Origin: Acetivibrio sp964564015
Lineage (GTDB): Bacteria; Bacillota; Clostridia; Acetivibrionales; Acetivibrionaceae
DNA length: 64,000 nt
Direction: 5' to 3'
Assembly: GCA_964564015.1 (NCBI GenBank)
Contig: CAZLZR010000017.1
Location: forward strand, 11,003 to 75,002
Below, in pieces: positions 34,756-43,113 of the stretch. The position numbers and the translations under genes were made by a program. The notes below the pieces were generated by a model that searched no databases, was not told where the DNA came from, and saw nothing but the letters and a program-made list of their open reading frames with translations. The first letter of the stretch is position 1. Every line of letters begins with the position of its first letter.

Positions 34756-36135
34756 CTAAAGGTTTGTTGTCAATAGGTTTACTATTTCCTCCATTTTCAT
34801 ACCTCTTGACCCCTTTACTACCAATGCATCTCCTGTTTTAACAAACTCTAAAAGGAATTTCCCGGCATCACTGTTATTTTTAAAGTGAAAAACTCTATCC
34901 GCTGATGCGCCAGCTGCCAAAGCACCTTCCGCTGTATTTATACTATGCTCGCCAACAGCAACTATATAACTTACACCTTTTGAAACTGCAAACATCCCCA
35001 CACCCCTATGAGCTTTTACAGATATGTCACCAAGTTCCAACATATCTCCTAAAACTGCAATGGTTCTGTTTTTATCCGCCACATCCATAAGTACGTTTAT
35101 TGCCGCTTCCATGGATTGCGGACTTGCATTGTATGCATCATTTATAATTTTTATCCCACTATGTTCGGTTATATTCAGTCTCATCTTACCGGGTGAGAAT
35201 TCTCCGATACCTTCAATAATATCTCTTACCGGTATATTAAGCTCAATTCCTGCTGCTATGGCTGCGAGCGCATTATGTATATTGTGAATTCCAGGAACCG
35301 GAACATGCACCTTATAACTGCTGTTTTCTATATCTATTTCAAAACTGGTTCCGTGCATGCCTTGGGAGCTTATATTATAGGCCTGATAGTCAAGTCCGTC
35401 TTCCATTCCATAGAATACCGTTCTATATTTCAGAAGGTCTTTCAAACCATACAATAAATTATCATCTCCGTTTAGTATTACCAGACCGCTACTTTTTAAT
35501 CCCTCGAATATCTCCATTTTTGCTTTGAGAATGTTTTGCCTTGAGCCCAGTTTTTCTATGTGAGACAAACCTATATTGGTTATAATAGCTATATCCGGCT
35601 TTACAATGGATGTAAGCCGGCTAATCTCCCCAAAACCACTCATACCCATCTCAACTACAGCAGCCTCATGAGATGATTCAAGGTTGAAGACTGTCAACGG
35701 AACTCCAATTTCATTATTGAAATTTCCCTGTGTTTTAAGGACATTAAACTTCTTTTTCAAAACACTCGAAACCATATCCTTTGTACTGGTCTTTCCAACA
35801 CTACCGGTAATACCTACGAACGGGATAGAAAACTTTTCCCTGTAGTAAGCTGAAAGCTTCCTTAGAGCACAAAGGGTGTCTTCAACTTTAATAACCACCT
35901 TGCCCTCATAGGCTGAAGTATCCTTATGAACTAAACATCCCTCTGCTCCCTGTTCAAGAGAAGTAATCACATAATCATGACCGTCAAACTTTTCTCCCAC
36001 CAGAGGAATAAAAAAGTCACCTTTGGTTACCTTTCTTGAATCAGTGGTAATATTTGAAAATTCTGCCTCTGGATTACCTGAAATCAATACTCCGTTTACT
36101 GCATTTACAATCTCTTTACATTTTAATGTTTCCAT
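34756..36135 (-). CDS. murF: UDP-N-acetylmuramoyl-tripeptide-D-alanyl-D-alanine ligase
   Basis: MurF adds D-Ala-D-Ala to the UDP-MurNAc-tripeptide using ATP. The 459-residue protein has the ATP loop GITGSVGKTSTKDMVSSVL, NNEIGVPLTVFNL, and NDAYNASPQSMEAAINVL, all Mur-ligase motifs of the MurF branch. The second of two close ATGs (36135) is 6 nt behind GGAGG, while the first abuts it. Upstream in the transcript is murE, 65 bp away. Confidence 0.96.
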   Translation of the reverse strand: METLKCKEIVNAVNGVLISGNPEAEFSNITTDSRKVTKGDFFIPLVGEKFDGHDYVITSLEQGAEGCLVHKDTSAYEGKVVIKVEDTLCALRKLSAYYREKFSIPFVGITGSVGKTSTKDMVSSVLKKKFNVLKTQGNFNNEIGVPLTVFNLESSHEAAVVEMGMSGFGEISRLTSIVKPDIAIITNIGLSHIEKLGSRQNILKAKMEIFEGLKSSGLVILNGDDNLLYGLKDLLKYRTVFYGMEDGLDYQAYNISSQGMHGTSFEIDIENSSYKVHVPVPGIHNIHNALAAIAAGIELNIPVRDIIEGIGEFSPGKMRLNITEHSGIKIINDAYNASPQSMEAAINVLMDVADKNRTIAVLGDMLELGDISVKAHRGVGMFAVSKGVSYIVAVGEHSINTAEGALAAGASADRVFHFKNNSDAGKFLLEFVKTGDALVVKGSRGMKMEEIVNLLTTNL

Positions 36136-36206
36136 TGTCATCCTCCGGATTGTTAAGACTGTGTATGACTAAAATATAAGTTCGTACTTAAGGATTATTT
36201 ATATTT

Positions 36207-37658
36207 TTAATTTGCCTTCATTTCATCAAGTATTTCCCTGACTACTTCCCTTTCATCGAAGTGGATGGTTTTATCATTAAGCATAATATATGTCTCATGG
36301 CCTTTTCCCGCAAGAACTATTACATCCTTTGGCTGAGCATTTTTGATTGCATATTTTATTGCTTCTCTTCGGTCTACAATTGTTATATATGCGGAATTTG
36401 TCTTTTGGATACCCGCTTCTATATCTTTGATTATTTCGGCAGGCTCTTCAGTTCTGGGATTATCCGAGGTAATTATAGTAAAATCCGCAAGGTTTCCGGA
36501 AATTTCCCCCATAATCGGTCTCTTTGTCTTATCCCGATCTCCTCCACATCCGAATAAACTTATCACCCTCGCCGGGGCATAACCCTTTACGGTTGTAAGG
36601 ATATTTTCCAAGCTGTCCGGAGAATGTGCATAATCGATAATAACTGTGTAATCAGTTCCTGTCTGGACCACTTCAGCCCTTCCGGGTACTGTGACATTCT
36701 TTAATCCTTTCTGTATAAATTCAAAGGGTATACCCATCAATGCGCAGCTTCCAATAGCTCCTAACGCATTATACACACTGAATCTTCCCGGTATATTGAC
36801 TGTGATATCACCTGTAAACCATGGTGAAACAACTTTGAACTCTACACTGCAAGGATGCTTTACTATATCTGTTGCTTTTATATCCGCATTGTTGTCAATA
36901 GCAAATGTAAATACTTCACATTCAGCATTTTCAACAACCTGTCTTCCATATTCACTATCCACATTTATAAGACCTTTTTTACACATCTTAAACAACTTCA
37001 TTTTTGCTGCGAGATAGTTTTCAAAGGTTTTATGAAAATCGAGATGATCTCTTGAAAGATTTGTAAACACCCCGATATCAAACTCTGAGCAGCTGACCCT
37101 ATGTAGATCAAGAGCATGAGAAGACACTTCCATCACAACACTGTTAACCTGTTTTTCAACCATTTCACCAAAAAGTTCCTGAAGATCATAACTTTCAGGA
37201 GTTGTTCTATCTGTAGGCAGAACTTCGTCACCTATTTTGTTGGATATTGTTCCTATAAGCCCGGTCTTCTGTCCATAAGCCTCAAGTATTGACTTTATCA
37301 TATATGTGGTTGTTGTCTTACCCTTTGTACCTGTTACCCCCACAAGATTGAATTTTCCGGACGGATGAGCGTGAAACTTGTCAGCAACATTTGCCAATGC
37401 ATATCTGGTATCCTTAACTCTTATTACCGTTATACCTTCAGGGACTTCAACCTCTCTTTGAACAATTAAAGCCCGGGTACCGTTTTCAATAGCTTGAGGA
37501 ATAAACTTATGTGCGTCAGCCTTGAATCCTTCTACACAAACAAAGAGCGAACCGCTTCTCGTTTTTCTCGAATCATATGCTATGTTGCTGACCTCTAAAT
37601 TCAAATCACCTTTTACATCAACTATTTCCAAATCTCTTACCAATTCTTTCAGTAACAT
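36207..37658 (-). CDS. murE: UDP-N-acetylmuramoyl-L-alanyl-D-glutamate-2,6-diaminopimelate ligase
   Basis: MurE adds the third residue of the stem peptide. GVTGTKGKTTTTYMIKSIL is the ATP loop, TTPESYDLQELF the substrate loop, and SDNPRTEEPAEII contains DNPR, the motif that selects meso-diaminopimelate over lysine. This agrees with the dap operon at 4-7 kb. The true start is the ATG at 37656-37658 (MLLKELVRDLEIVDVKGD) with GGGAGG 10 nt before it; upstream in-frame starts lack a site. Length 483 residues, normal. Confidence 0.97.
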   Translation of the reverse strand: MLLKELVRDLEIVDVKGDLNLEVSNIAYDSRKTRSGSLFVCVEGFKADAHKFIPQAIENGTRALIVQREVEVPEGITVIRVKDTRYALANVADKFHAHPSGKFNLVGVTGTKGKTTTTYMIKSILEAYGQKTGLIGTISNKIGDEVLPTDRTTPESYDLQELFGEMVEKQVNSVVMEVSSHALDLHRVSCSEFDIGVFTNLSRDHLDFHKTFENYLAAKMKLFKMCKKGLINVDSEYGRQVVENAECEVFTFAIDNNADIKATDIVKHPCSVEFKVVSPWFTGDITVNIPGRFSVYNALGAIGSCALMGIPFEFIQKGLKNVTVPGRAEVVQTGTDYTVIIDYAHSPDSLENILTTVKGYAPARVISLFGCGGDRDKTKRPIMGEISGNLADFTIITSDNPRTEEPAEIIKDIEAGIQKTNSAYITIVDRREAIKYAIKNAQPKDVIVLAGKGHETYIMLNDKTIHFDEREVVREILDEMKAN

Positions 37659-37744
37659 ACTTTTTCTTCCTCCCATCGTACCAGAAGCTTTGTAAACAAA
37701 CACTTTATTGTACTATTATAGGTCATTGTCAGCCACAAAGTTTT

Positions 37745-39916
37745 CTAATCGGTATCAAGATATCTGAAATCCACTTCTACAACAGTACCCTCCGGAACTT
37801 CCTTCTCCGGTTCAAAACTCTGGCTCATCGCATTACCTATTCCATTTATTTTAATGTTCAAGCCTGCATTATTAAGCGCCTGGGTTGCCTCATCAACAGT
37901 CTTCTTTGCCAAATCCGGCACCTTAACCATCTTTTCGTTCTCAGGTGTATTTGTGTATACAATTATTACAGAGTTTTTAGCTATACTTGCACCTGCTTTA
38001 GGTGTCTGCTGCTTAACAATTGCATCATTACCTTTATTATCGCCTTCAATTTTCCATTCAAGTCCTTTTTCTTTAAGAACTTTTTTCGCTTCATCCACTG
38101 ACTTATCCCTTAGATCAGGAACATAAACTTCTTCTGCCAGCATTTCCAGATCTTTTTCATTATATCTTCTTTCAACTCCCAGATAATTTAATGTATCCTC
38201 CACTATCTTTCCGGCAACGGGAGCAGCAATAACTCCACCGTAATAGGTATCTCCTCTTGGATTATCCAATGTAACAAGAACACATATTACAGGATTGTCG
38301 GCTGGGGCAATTGCTGAAAATGATGCTACATAAACACCATCAACCTTGGTTTCAGACGTACCGGTTTTACCTGCGACCCTATACCCCTTTACATAGGCAT
38401 TTTTACCCGTACCTTCGGATACAACACCTTCAAGTACTCCCCTTAAACTCTCTGAAGTACTTTGAGATATAACATTTCTGACAACTTCCGGTTCAAACTT
38501 CTGCACAACATTACCGTTTTCATCGGCAAGTTCCTTTATAAGCCTTGGCTTCATAAGTTTCCCACCATTTGCAATTGCACCATAAGCCGTTACAAGCTGT
38601 ATTGGTGTGATCTGAAAACGCTGTCCGAAAGATGCAACAGCCATATCAATTTCTGTTGGTTTTGTATGAAATATACTTTGCATTTCTCCCGGAAGATCAA
38701 TTCCGGTCTTGTCATAAAACCCAAAGGCTTTTATATACTTGTAAAACGTGTCAACTCCCATACTCTGTGCCACTTTAACAAATGCAGGGTTACAGGAATT
38801 ATAAACTGCCTTCCAGAAGGGTTCAACCCCGTGAAAATTTGGTTTCCAGCAGTTTATATTGTGACCTGATACATTTACAGTATGGTCACTAGTCATTGTA
38901 TCAGGAGTTACAACCCCTTCTTCAAACCCTGCGGCTGTCGTAATTGCCTTAAATGTAGAACCAGGTTCGTATGTGTCCATTACACACTTATTTCTCCATA
39001 CAGTTTTTCCAAGTACCTCTACATCATCAGTAGTAGTTCCCTTCCATGTGTTTTTATCAACACCCGGAGGCGCAGCCCATGGATCGTTCAAATCAAAATC
39101 AGGTTTTGATACCATTGCCAGGATATCACCGTTTCTCGGATCAAAAACTATTGCTGTGGCTCCATTTAAAACCTTATTATCCTCAATGGCCTTATCTAAC
39201 GCATTAGCAGCAAAATATTGTATATTTTCATCAATTGTCAGAACTACATTCAGACCATCCTGAGGATCAATACGTTTTTCTTCAGAAAAAGGCACATACC
39301 GTCCGCTTGCATCTGTTTCACTTAAGATCTTTCCCGGAACACCTTTAAGATACTTCTCCATTATTTTCTCTATCCCGGCAAGTCCTTGATTGTCTGCTCC
39401 TGTAAAGCCAATAACATGTGACGCCAGATTATTTTCAGGATAGAACCTCTTTGTATCCTCATCTATATATATGCCTACAATTTTCGCATCTTTCTTCCAT
39501 TGTCTAACTTCATTACCAACCTCTTTTTCAACCTTCTTCTTAACAATTTCATAACTGCTATTCCTGGTAATTCTCTTTAATACGTCTTCTTTATTGAGAT
39601 CCAGCAATTGCGCAAGCTTTTCTGCAATTTCTTCCTGTTTAACTACCTCTAGTTTTTTTATTTCTTGTGGATTTGCCACTATCCTCTCAACGGTAGCACT
39701 TATTGCCAGAACTTTCATATTCCTGTCCAGAATAGTACCGCGTTTTGGAGTTATTTCCCTGTCACGGTTTTGTTGCTCGAATGCTTTCTCCTGATACCAC
39801 TGGCCATCTTTTATCTGAATCCACCCAACCCTGACTGTCAGGGCTGCTACAAGCGTTGAAAATGCCAACATCAGAAATATTAGTCTTTTCTTCATTGCTA
39901 CACCAGGACCTGCCAC
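37745..39916 (-). CDS. spoVD: Class B penicillin-binding protein with two PASTA domains (SpoVD / PBP2 type)
   Basis: A 723-residue membrane-anchored transpeptidase that cross-links stem peptides at the septum or spore cortex. GGAGGG lies 6 nt before a GTG at 39914-39916; the anchor helix KKRLIFLMLAFSTLVAALTVR follows. The dimerisation domain holds RGTILDRN, and the catalytic motifs are YEPGSTFKAIT (SxxK), YNSCNPAF (SxN) and VAGKTGTSE (KTG). Two PASTA domains end the protein (YVPDLRDKSVDEAKKVLKEK and VKVPDLAKKTVDEATQAL). PASTA tails occur in SpoVD and in cell-division PBPs of Firmicutes; position next to ftsL and murE fits either. Confidence 0.94.
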   Translation of the reverse strand: MAGPGVAMKKRLIFLMLAFSTLVAALTVRVGWIQIKDGQWYQEKAFEQQNRDREITPKRGTILDRNMKVLAISATVERIVANPQEIKKLEVVKQEEIAEKLAQLLDLNKEDVLKRITRNSSYEIVKKKVEKEVGNEVRQWKKDAKIVGIYIDEDTKRFYPENNLASHVIGFTGADNQGLAGIEKIMEKYLKGVPGKILSETDASGRYVPFSEEKRIDPQDGLNVVLTIDENIQYFAANALDKAIEDNKVLNGATAIVFDPRNGDILAMVSKPDFDLNDPWAAPPGVDKNTWKGTTTDDVEVLGKTVWRNKCVMDTYEPGSTFKAITTAAGFEEGVVTPDTMTSDHTVNVSGHNINCWKPNFHGVEPFWKAVYNSCNPAFVKVAQSMGVDTFYKYIKAFGFYDKTGIDLPGEMQSIFHTKPTEIDMAVASFGQRFQITPIQLVTAYGAIANGGKLMKPRLIKELADENGNVVQKFEPEVVRNVISQSTSESLRGVLEGVVSEGTGKNAYVKGYRVAGKTGTSETKVDGVYVASFSAIAPADNPVICVLVTLDNPRGDTYYGGVIAAPVAGKIVEDTLNYLGVERRYNEKDLEMLAEEVYVPDLRDKSVDEAKKVLKEKGLEWKIEGDNKGNDAIVKQQTPKAGASIAKNSVIIVYTNTPENEKMVKVPDLAKKTVDEATQALNNAGLNIKINGIGNAMSQSFEPEKEVPEGTVVEVDFRYLDTD

Positions 39917-40095
39917 ATTATTCCCTCCAAAATACAGTCTGAAAAATAAAACCTTACAATAAACGTACTGCGCCATAATTCTAATATAATAACCCGGTCT
40001 TTGCTTCAAGGAATAGTTCCACCAGTTCTTGAAGCTAAAACTCCTGCTTTATTTTAAAATTAAGACGCAGTTGTAACAAACAATCAATTACTATT

Positions 40096-40175
40096 CTTCT
40101 CAAAAAGTTTGCTTTTTTGCTGACTTTATATTTAAAGTCTTATATCTTAAGCGTTATAAGTCACTTTTTGAGAAG
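40096..40175. repeat. Long inverted repeat between ftsL and spoVD
   Basis: CTTCTCAAAAAGT (40096-40108) and ACTTTTTGAGAAG (40163-40175) are a perfect 13-bp inverted pair. Inside, GACTTTA/TAAAGTC (40122-40128 with 40133-40139) forms a second hairpin. It may be a processed or regulatory RNA structure in the ftsL-spoVD spacer, or a decayed mobile palindrome. Confidence 0.6.
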
Positions 40176-40190
40176 TACAGTTCATCTGTT

Positions 40191-40236
40191 TATCACAACG
40201 GAACTTACAGCTTTGACTTCCGCTTCCGCTGTGATA
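40191..40236. repeat. Palindromic repeat, family C copy 1
   Basis: TATCACAACGGAA (40191-40203) pairs with TTCCGCTGTGATA (40224-40236) with one G-T pair. The left end plus flank, TTATCACAACGGAACTT, recurs inverted at 51995-52011 with one mismatch. Confidence 0.6.
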
Positions 40237-40303
40237 TGATTTAATTAACGTTTGTTCTCTATCAGCAACGTATTTTAAATTATTAATAACTTAAGTATCA
40301 ACT

Positions 40304-40795
40304 CTAGTAGAGAAATCTTGTCAACTCATCAACCTTACTCAATAGAGTATCAAAGAAATTCCCGACAGTTTTGCTTTCGTCTTTAATCTCTTCTGAAGCA
40401 GTAGTAAAATCACTTTTTGGTACACTTACGTATGTTAACTGGTACTTGTCAGGTTGCTGCATACCCAAATTTTCCTCTGCAATTTGCTTGACTTTTTGAA
40501 GATCAAGTTCACTCTCTATTTTAACCATAAGCCGAGTATTTTCATTTCTAATTTCTGTGTACTCGTTCATTCTTGTATTTATTTTATAATTCAGATCTGT
40601 TATCAAAGCATATCTGTACATTACTAACCCACATAAGGAGAATACAATCAAAAAGGCAAATACAACTTTTACTTTTACCTTATTGTTAACTCTTTGCTTT
40701 TTCTTTTCGCTGAGGACTTTATTTTCCTCGTAGACGTCATATTCAAGTTTTCTTGCCGCAGTACCTTGTATGTAGTTTTTATCCGTTTTTATCAT
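40304..40795 (-). CDS. ftsL: Cell division protein FtsL-like (septum formation initiator family)
   Basis: A 163-residue bitopic protein: a basic cytoplasmic tail of about 45 residues (SEKKKQRVNNKVKVK), one transmembrane helix (VVFAFLIVFSLCGLVMYRYALI), then a leucine-zipper coiled coil (INTRMNEYTEIRNENTRLMVKIESELDLQKVKQIAEENLGM). The closing EENLGMQQP motif is the FtsL/DivIC signature. It recruits the septal synthase with DivIB. It lies between rsmH and the class B PBP, the standard place of ftsL. The 578-bp gap before it is unusual. Confidence 0.88.
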   Translation of the reverse strand: MIKTDKNYIQGTAARKLEYDVYEENKVLSEKKKQRVNNKVKVKVVFAFLIVFSLCGLVMYRYALITDLNYKINTRMNEYTEIRNENTRLMVKIESELDLQKVKQIAEENLGMQQPDKYQLTYVSVPKSDFTTASEEIKDESKTVGNFFDTLLSKVDELTRFLY

Positions 40796-40868
40796 ATGTA
40801 TTCACCTCATATGCAATTTATTACGTTATACCAAAAAAGTTAACATCTCCCGCTAAAAGCAGACAATA

Positions 40869-40963
40869 AATCCGGGGGTCAGCCCTAAGGCATACTCTCC
40901 CGGAATTAATCTCATTAAATTTGATATAGCAATCAGCCCTATCAAATTCAGGTGCTTATATTT
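40869..40963 (-). other. Pair of hairpins sharing the loop sequence TAGGGCTGA in the ftsL leader
   Basis: On the minus strand AATTTGATA...TATCAAATT encloses a loop containing TAGGGCTGA, and shortly after TCCGGG...CCCGGA encloses TATGCC followed by TAGGGCTGAC. Two stems of different sequence presenting the same nine bases suggest a conserved RNA element or protein-binding RNA, located about 70-170 nt before the ftsL start. I do not recognise a known riboswitch. Confidence 0.45.
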
Positions 40964-40997
40964 TACATTAAGCACAATAATAATTCTTTTACTTCAT

Positions 40998-41340
40998 CTT
41001 TTCTTTTGTAAGTATAACCTTTTCTTTTGTTTTAAGTTTTTCTTTTGTAACTGGTATTCCTTTTTTCTTTTGTAAGTAATTCGTTTCCTTTTTCTTTTGT
41101 AAATAATTCTTCTTGCTTGTTTTCTTTTGTAGATATAAACTATCTTTTCTTTTGTAAATTTTCCTTTTTCTTTTGTAAGTAAACTATCTTCCTTTTTCTT
41201 TTGTAGTTTCAAATTTCATTTGCTTCTCTTTTGTAGTTAAAATCACTTCAATTTTTACTCTTTTTCTTTTGTGTGTTTAAAAATCTTCTTTTGTACTTTA
41301 TTATTTATCCTTTGTGTTTGAATTACTTATCTTTTGTTTG
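40998..41340. repeat. Degenerate tandem repeats of CTTTTGTA
   Basis: The plus strand holds about thirteen copies of TTTTCTTTTGTA(A/G) spaced 20 to 40 bp apart; on the coding strand of the cluster they read TACAAAAGAAAA, making an almost purely purine-rich leader RNA. Confidence 0.8.
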
Positions 41341-41373
41341 TATATTTAACCTGAAAAGTAACCTCCAGGTTGT

Positions 41374-42315
41374 TTACAGTTTTCTAAGTACTCTTAGTTT
41401 GGCGCTTCTAGCTCTTGGATTGACTTCCAGTTCCTCCAACGATGATACAATAGGCTTCCTGTGTACCCAATCTGCCATTTTCTTTTTGCCACAAACACAT
41501 ATCGGAAACGTGCTCGGACACGTACACGGATTTATGTATTTATTGAACTCATTCTTTACTATCCTGTCTTCAAGTGAATGGAATGTAATTATGCAAAATC
41601 TCCCTTCAGGTTTTAACAGGCTTATACCATCTTCTATAACTTTGCTAAGAATTCCAAGTTCATCATTAACTGCTATCCTAAATGCCTGAAAGGTTCTTTT
41701 TGCCGGATGAGGCCCTTCCCTTCTTGCAGAACTTGGTATGGCAGCTTTTATTATCTCAACCAATTCACCCGTTGTCTCAATTCTTTTCTCATCTCTTTTT
41801 TTAACAATAAATTCTGCAATCCTTGACGCCCAATTCTCTTCTCCGAATTCCCGGATTATCTTTTTAATTTCATCCTTGCTGTATTCATTTACAATTGTAT
41901 CGGCTGAAAGCTTCTGCCTTCTATCCATCCTCATATCCAGTGGAGCATCCTTGTTATAACTAAATCCTCTTTCAGCTTCATCCAACTGATGGGAAGAAAC
42001 TCCCAAATCCAGCAAGATCCCATCTACACCTTCTATTTTGTTTTCATAGCATACACTTTTGATGTTAACAAAGTTTGTATTTTCGAAAATCAGTGCACCC
42101 TTGCCTTTTTGGGCTTCCAACCGTTTTTTTGAAGTTTCCAGCGCAAATCCATCCTGATCCAGTCCTATCAATGTTCCCTTTTCACCTAGCTGCTTGTATA
42201 TGCCTGAAGAATGTCCTGCACCTCCAAGTGTTCCATCAACGTATATCCCATCAGGTTTTATATTGAGGTTGTCAATACACTCATCAAACAGTACCGGCTT
42301 ATGCTCAAACTCCAT
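41374..42315 (-). CDS. rsmH: 16S rRNA (cytosine(1402)-N(4))-methyltransferase
   Basis: RsmH (MraW) methylates C1402 in the decoding centre of 16S rRNA with S-adenosylmethionine. The 313-residue protein starts MEFEHKPVLFDECIDNLN and has YVDGTLGGAGHSSGIYKQL (SAM loop), GILLDLGVSSHQLDEAERGFSY and the late ITFHSLEDRIVKNEF, all family signatures. It follows mraZ by 38 bp and is part of the conserved start of the dcw cluster. Confidence 0.97.
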   Translation of the reverse strand: MEFEHKPVLFDECIDNLNIKPDGIYVDGTLGGAGHSSGIYKQLGEKGTLIGLDQDGFALETSKKRLEAQKGKGALIFENTNFVNIKSVCYENKIEGVDGILLDLGVSSHQLDEAERGFSYNKDAPLDMRMDRRQKLSADTIVNEYSKDEIKKIIREFGEENWASRIAEFIVKKRDEKRIETTGELVEIIKAAIPSSARREGPHPAKRTFQAFRIAVNDELGILSKVIEDGISLLKPEGRFCIITFHSLEDRIVKNEFNKYINPCTCPSTFPICVCGKKKMADWVHRKPIVSSLEELEVNPRARSAKLRVLRKL

Positions 42316-42353
42316 TAAACCCTATCAACTCCCAAAGTTTCTGATGCATTGTA

Positions 42354-42785
42354 CTAAATACCAAGCATCGCCATTTTTTCAGCAATATTGTCTGCACTCA
42401 TATTTTCATCGCCAGAGTAGCTTTCCCATTTTGCCTTGTCCCATATTTCAACTCTGGTTGATACCCCAATAACATAAATGTCTTTATCCAAACCTGCATA
42501 TTCCCTTAAATTTTGGGGTAATAATATTCTTCCCTGCTTGTCCACTTCGCATTCAGTAGCCCCTGCAAAGAAAAATCTGACAAATGCTCTTACATCCTTA
42601 TCAGTAAATGGAAGTGATTTCAGTTTGGTTTCAAGGTTACCCCACTCTTCAGCTGAATACGCAAACAAACAGTTATCAAGACCTTTGGTCACGATAAACT
42701 TCTCGCCAAGACCATCTCTGAACTTAGACGGTACAATGACACGACCTTTTGCGTCCACTGAATGCTGGTATTCACCATAAAACAA
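42354..42785 (-). CDS. mraZ: Transcriptional regulator MraZ
   Basis: A 143-residue DNA-binding protein that forms octamer rings and represses its own dcw promoter. It has the two DxxGR half-domains of the MraZ/AbrB fold: VDAKGRVIVPSKFR near residue 11 and VDKQGRILLPQNLR in the middle. GAGGTGA precedes the ATG. Three direct repeats of its expected operator lie just upstream at 42814-42840. First gene of the cluster. Confidence 0.96.
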   Translation of the reverse strand: MFYGEYQHSVDAKGRVIVPSKFRDGLGEKFIVTKGLDNCLFAYSAEEWGNLETKLKSLPFTDKDVRAFVRFFFAGATECEVDKQGRILLPQNLREYAGLDKDIYVIGVSTRVEIWDKAKWESYSGDENMSADNIAEKMAMLGI

Positions 42786-42810
42786 CTATTTCACCTCACA
42801 TTTTGGTACC

Positions 42811-42842
42811 ACCCACCACTTCGCACCACTTTTCACCACTTC
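42811..42842 (-). promoter_or_regulatory. MraZ-binding repeats
   Basis: CACCACT occurs at 42814-42820, 42824-42830 and 42834-42840, an exact 10-bp spacing; on the minus strand these are AGTGGTG boxes on one face of the helix. MraZ binds three or four such TGGTG/TGGGN boxes in the mraZ leader. They lie just behind the predicted promoter. Confidence 0.8.
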
Positions 42843-42849
42843 TAATTAA

Positions 42850-42878
42850 ATTTTAGTCCAAATCGGCCTAATAATCAA
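42850..42878 (-). promoter_or_regulatory. Predicted promoter of the dcw cluster
   Basis: Minus strand TTGATT (42878-42873), 17 bp, TAAAAT (42855-42850). Confidence 0.6.
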
Positions 42879-42904
42879 GACATATTTTAAATTTTCTGTA
42901 TAAA

Positions 42905-42936
42905 AAATAAAAAGATAGGACGTTAGTCCTACCTTT
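42905..42936 (-). terminator. Terminator after rodA, before the dcw cluster
   Basis: TAGGAC (42916-42921) pairs with GTCCTA (42926-42931), extended after one mismatch by GAAA/TTTC; on the minus strand it is followed by TTTTTATTTTTTA. Confidence 0.75.
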
Positions 42937-43005
42937 CTAAGCACTTTTGATAGATTTTTTATTCCCCTGCCAATTTCAGGTATGTGAAAAATAAAACTTC
43001 CACTC

Positions 43006-43081
43006 ACTTAGGGATAACGAAAAAATAACTTCCTATTCTCATATTTTGAAAACATTATTAAATCAAGTTTTTTCGTTATCC
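43006..43081. repeat. Palindromic interspersed element, family A copy 1
   Basis: GGATAACGAAAAAA (43012-43025) and TTTTTTCGTTATCC (43068-43081) are perfect 14-bp inverted ends around 42 bp. Positions 43006-43060 are identical over 55 bp to 63946-64000 at the right edge of the window. Confidence 0.85.
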
Positions 43082-43113
43082 AGAGTTGGAACTTATATTT
43101 TAGTCATACCTTA

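Larger units (their letters stand above)
40796..41373. other. Long spacer between rsmH and ftsL
   Basis: Contains two hairpins sharing TAGGGCTGA (40869-40963) and a tract of about thirteen CTTTTGTA-type repeats (40998-41340). I see no credible gene; a lysine-rich open frame at 40994-41212 is only a translation of the repeat. Confidence 0.7.

Noticed and set aside
40994..41212. A lysine/arginine-rich 72-residue open frame
   Set aside because: It is only the translation of the TACAAAAGAAAA repeat tract, with no start signals and no protein-like composition.
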